Assembly: GCA_003519375.1 (NCBI GenBank)
Contig: DOWV01000200.1
Location: 1-7,796 of the forward strand
Source: Bacteroidota bacterium
GTDB lineage: Bacteria; Bacteroidota; Ignavibacteria; UBA10030
Reading direction: 5' to 3'
DNA length: 7,796 nt
Below, piece by piece: positions 6,683-7,796 of the stretch. The notes beneath the pieces were generated by a model. It was not told the origin of the DNA and did not search any database. It saw only the letters and a program-made list of their open reading frames with translations. Position 1 is the stretch's first letter; each line of letters opens with the position of its first letter. Both the position numbers and the translations under genes were made by a program.

Positions 6683-7248
6683 AGTCGGTAGAGTGTATTG
6701 TTCGGCTTTCGCCAGATTTCAAACTGAGTGGAGACCACATCAATAAGGTCTTCAAGGTCAGGGAAATAGCGATTGTGAGTACAGAGTCTCCTCGTCAGTT
6801 TCCACACGCGCTCAACCGGATTCAATTCGGGGCTATAGGGCGGCAAGAAGTCGAGTCGAATACGATCTCGGTGCTCTCTTAACCATGGCTGAAGGATCTT
6901 CGCATGGTGCCATCGGGCATTGTCGACAATGACGATCATCAGTTTACCGCTACTCTTGTGGCGGAGAAGCTGCTGAAGAAAGAAAAGAAACGAAGCGGTA
7001 TCAAATTTCTCATTAAGGAGAGTGACAAGTCGTCCACTGGTGTTGCTGACAGCCCCGAAGACACCAATACTCTTACGCGTGGGGGCATGAAGCACCACTG
7101 GGTCGGTGTCCTCTGGGGGCACCCACATCGCGCAGCGTGATCCGTGTTGCTGGAAATGACATTCGTCTTCGTACCAGAGATCAAGTTCAAGATTTTGCGC
7201 CATCCGGTGGAGTTTTTTTATATGCCCGTTGCAATGCCGGGTCAGCAT
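6667..7248 (-). CDS. IS630-family transposase, catalytic DDE half (ORF B)
   Basis: This half holds the RNase H-like catalytic core that cuts and joins DNA ends. Counted from the ATG at 7246-7248, the acidic triad is D28 (LWYEDECHF), D109 (VIVDNARWH) and E146 (PPYSPELNPVERVW). All three are present, so the core looks intact. The PPYSPELNP(V/I)E block is diagnostic of IS630 and its Tc1/mariner relatives. It lacks a Shine-Dalgarno site and an N-terminal DNA-binding domain, so it is probably made only as a fusion with ORF A through a +1 shift near 7213-7219. Homologous sequence would begin about IKKLHRMAQNLEL, near 7221; the ATG at 7248 is only nominal. The stop TAA lies within the left terminal repeat. 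Confidence 0.85.
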   Translation of the reverse strand: MLTRHCNGHIKKLHRMAQNLELDLWYEDECHFQQHGSRCAMWVPPEDTDPVVLHAPTRKSIGVFGAVSNTSGRLVTLLNEKFDTASFLFFLQQLLRHKSSGKLMIVIVDNARWHHAKILQPWLREHRDRIRLDFLPPYSPELNPVERVWKLTRRLCTHNRYFPDLEDLIDVVSTQFEIWRKPNNTLYRLCACN

Positions 7249-7705
7249 GGGCAATCAAGGGACGGGGTTTTCGTCTACGGAATCCCATCTGCTTGAATAA
7301 CCGTTGACACTGCCTAACACCAAGAGCGACCTCATACTTCTCAGCAAGATGATGACTCAGGAGCTTGCCGTCCCACAGATTCTGGCTGTACTTGAGTTCG
7401 CGAGGAGAACGGCGCAAATCTTTCTCAAGTTTCTGTCGGATGGAACTTTCGAGCGTCGTTGGACGTCCTGGACGATCCTCCTCCTGGAGACCGGAAAAAC
7501 CTCTCTTCTCGAACCGTTGTACCCAGTACTGAACGGTGCGTCGGCTATGACCGAAGAGATCTGCGACATCCGTGCAGCTATAGCCACACGACACCATCAG
7601 CACTCCATGGAGACGGTGATCGTAACGGGATTCTTCGGACCGTTCGATCTCCTGTTGGATGGCAATCCGCATGATGTCAGAATCTTTGATCTGAAGTCTC
7701 TGCAT
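7187..7705 (-). CDS. IS630-family transposase, N-terminal HTH half (ORF A)
   Basis: This 172-residue half provides DNA binding. Residues 38-70 form a helix-turn-helix (GYSCTDVADLFGHSRRTVQYWVQRF). The linker PGRP follows at 79-82, then a second helix-rich segment ends in QRLFKQMGFRRRKPRP (134-149), all typical of IS630. The ATG at 7703-7705 is well supported by GGAGG at 7711-7715, five bases upstream. Family-like sequence continues to AYKK (161-164). The frame then reads TPPDGAKS and stops at 7187-7189, while the catalytic half continues in the +1 frame. By itself it could act as a DNA-binding inhibitor of transposition, as short forms do in some other IS elements; that is inference. Confidence 0.85.
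   Translation of the reverse strand: MQRLQIKDSDIMRIAIQQEIERSEESRYDHRLHGVLMVSCGYSCTDVADLFGHSRRTVQYWVQRFEKRGFSGLQEEDRPGRPTTLESSIRQKLEKDLRRSPRELKYSQNLWDGKLLSHHLAEKYEVALGVRQCQRLFKQMGFRRRKPRPLIAHADPALQRAYKKTPPDGAKS
7213..7219 (-). other. A7 run at the ORF A/ORF B crossover (frameshift or slippage site)
   Basis: On the minus strand the frame of ORF A reads TAT AAA AAA ACT, with seven consecutive A at 7219-7213. ORF B lies in the +1 frame and reads AAA AAA CTC across the same run. Loss of one A in the transcript (RNA polymerase slippage) or a +1 ribosomal shift would join AYKK to LHRMAQNLELDLWYEDE, which reads as normal family sequence. An ordinary -1 shift would not reach ORF B. A one-base inactivating insertion would look the same. 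Confidence 0.55.
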
Positions 7706-7725
7706 ATCTTCCTCCGTTTTCGCAC

Positions 7726-7754
7726 AAGATAACAGAAAGGAAGATAATGCGCAA
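7726..7754 (-). promoter_or_regulatory. Possible weak promoter of the transposase gene
   Basis: On the minus strand TTGCGC (7754-7749), inside the right terminal repeat, lies 17 bases before TATCTT (7731-7726). The hexamers match the sigma70 consensus at only three and four of six positions. The spacing and the position just before the GGAGG site of ORF A are suitable. A promoter partly within the terminal repeat is common in insertion sequences. The support is weak. Confidence 0.3.
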
Positions 7755-7771
7755 TTACTTATGTCGCTATG
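7747..7771. repeat. Right terminal inverted repeat of the IS630 element
   Basis: Its reverse complement begins CATAGCG, then ACATAAG, then TAATTGCGCAT. It matches the left end exactly for the outer seven bases and again, with small gaps, over the TAATTGC and GCGCAT blocks. Its inner part may carry the -35 element of the transposase promoter. Confidence 0.75.
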
Positions 7772-7796
7772 TATAGCATATAAAACGAGATCACGG

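Larger units (their letters stand above)
6658..7771 (-). mobile_element. IS630-family insertion sequence, about 1.11 kb
   Basis: The element contains a split IS630-type DDE transposase on the minus strand. It is bounded by inverted termini CATAGCG (6658-6664) and CGCTATG (7765-7771). TA dinucleotides lie at 6656-6657 and 7772-7773, as expected for a family that duplicates TA at its target. The symmetry extends outward to TATACATAGCG/CGCTATGTATA, so the ends could instead be two bases further out on each side. The length fits the family. It inserted at the 3' end of the trmH-like gene. Whether it is still mobile depends on how the transposase frames are joined. Confidence 0.88.

Noticed and set aside
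7304..7732. A 142-codon plus-strand open frame inside the IS
   Set aside because: It is antisense to the transposase HTH half and has no recognisable motif or ribosome-binding site.
1..7796. tRNA genes, CRISPR array, phage or defence system
   Set aside because: I saw no cloverleaf-like sequence, no regularly spaced repeats and no defence-associated protein motifs. All substantial frames are accounted for.

Overview
The window is a chromosomal stretch of a bacterium, almost entirely housekeeping genes, with one insertion sequence at the right end. Several features suggest the Bacteroidota/Chlorobi (FCB) group. The IspH has the 'TICGQVSGR' and 'SSNGKVLFDI' style typical of that group, and a DUF5683 envelope protein, common there, sits in the cluster. 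Several genes have Shine-Dalgarno sites and cmk has a sigma70-like promoter. This fits a deep branch (Ignavibacteria-like, for example) better than classical Bacteroidia, where Shine-Dalgarno sites are rare. The placement is inference, not proof.

Layout. Six genes run leftward on the minus strand in the order cmk, ispH, rpsA, mtaB, a DUF5683 gene and truA, which is cut by the left edge. cmk and ispH overlap by 4 bases (GTGA). A 127-base gap before rpsA can fold into two hairpins followed by a U-rich tract and a strong Shine-Dalgarno site. An intrinsic terminator separates rpsA from mtaB. mtaB overlaps the DUF5683 gene by 10 bases. A second intrinsic terminator separates DUF5683 from truA. Both terminators end exactly 7 bases before the next start codon. 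A TrmH/SpoU-family 2'-O-methyltransferase gene runs rightward from the 139-base divergent region shared with cmk.

Right end. An IS630-family element of about 1.11 kb occupies roughly 6658-7771. It has imperfect terminal inverted repeats and TA dinucleotides at both junctions. It sits against the 3' end of the trmH-like gene, whose stop codon lies inside the IS terminal repeat. Its transposase is split into an HTH half and a DDE half, which would need a +1 shift to join; a run of seven A lies at the crossover.

How the genes work together. The theme is translation and RNA maturation: CMP recycling (cmk), isoprenoid precursors (ispH; its DMAPP product also supplies tRNA prenylation), ribosomal protein S1 (rpsA), tRNA methylthiolation (mtaB), pseudouridylation (truA) and RNA ribose methylation (trmH-like). 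I see no tRNA, rRNA, CRISPR array or defence system, and no stretch over 300 bases lacks a gene. I find no convincing new multi-gene system. The most interesting points are the structured rpsA leader, the two terminators tight against tRNA-modification genes, and the IS630 insertion with its split transposase.
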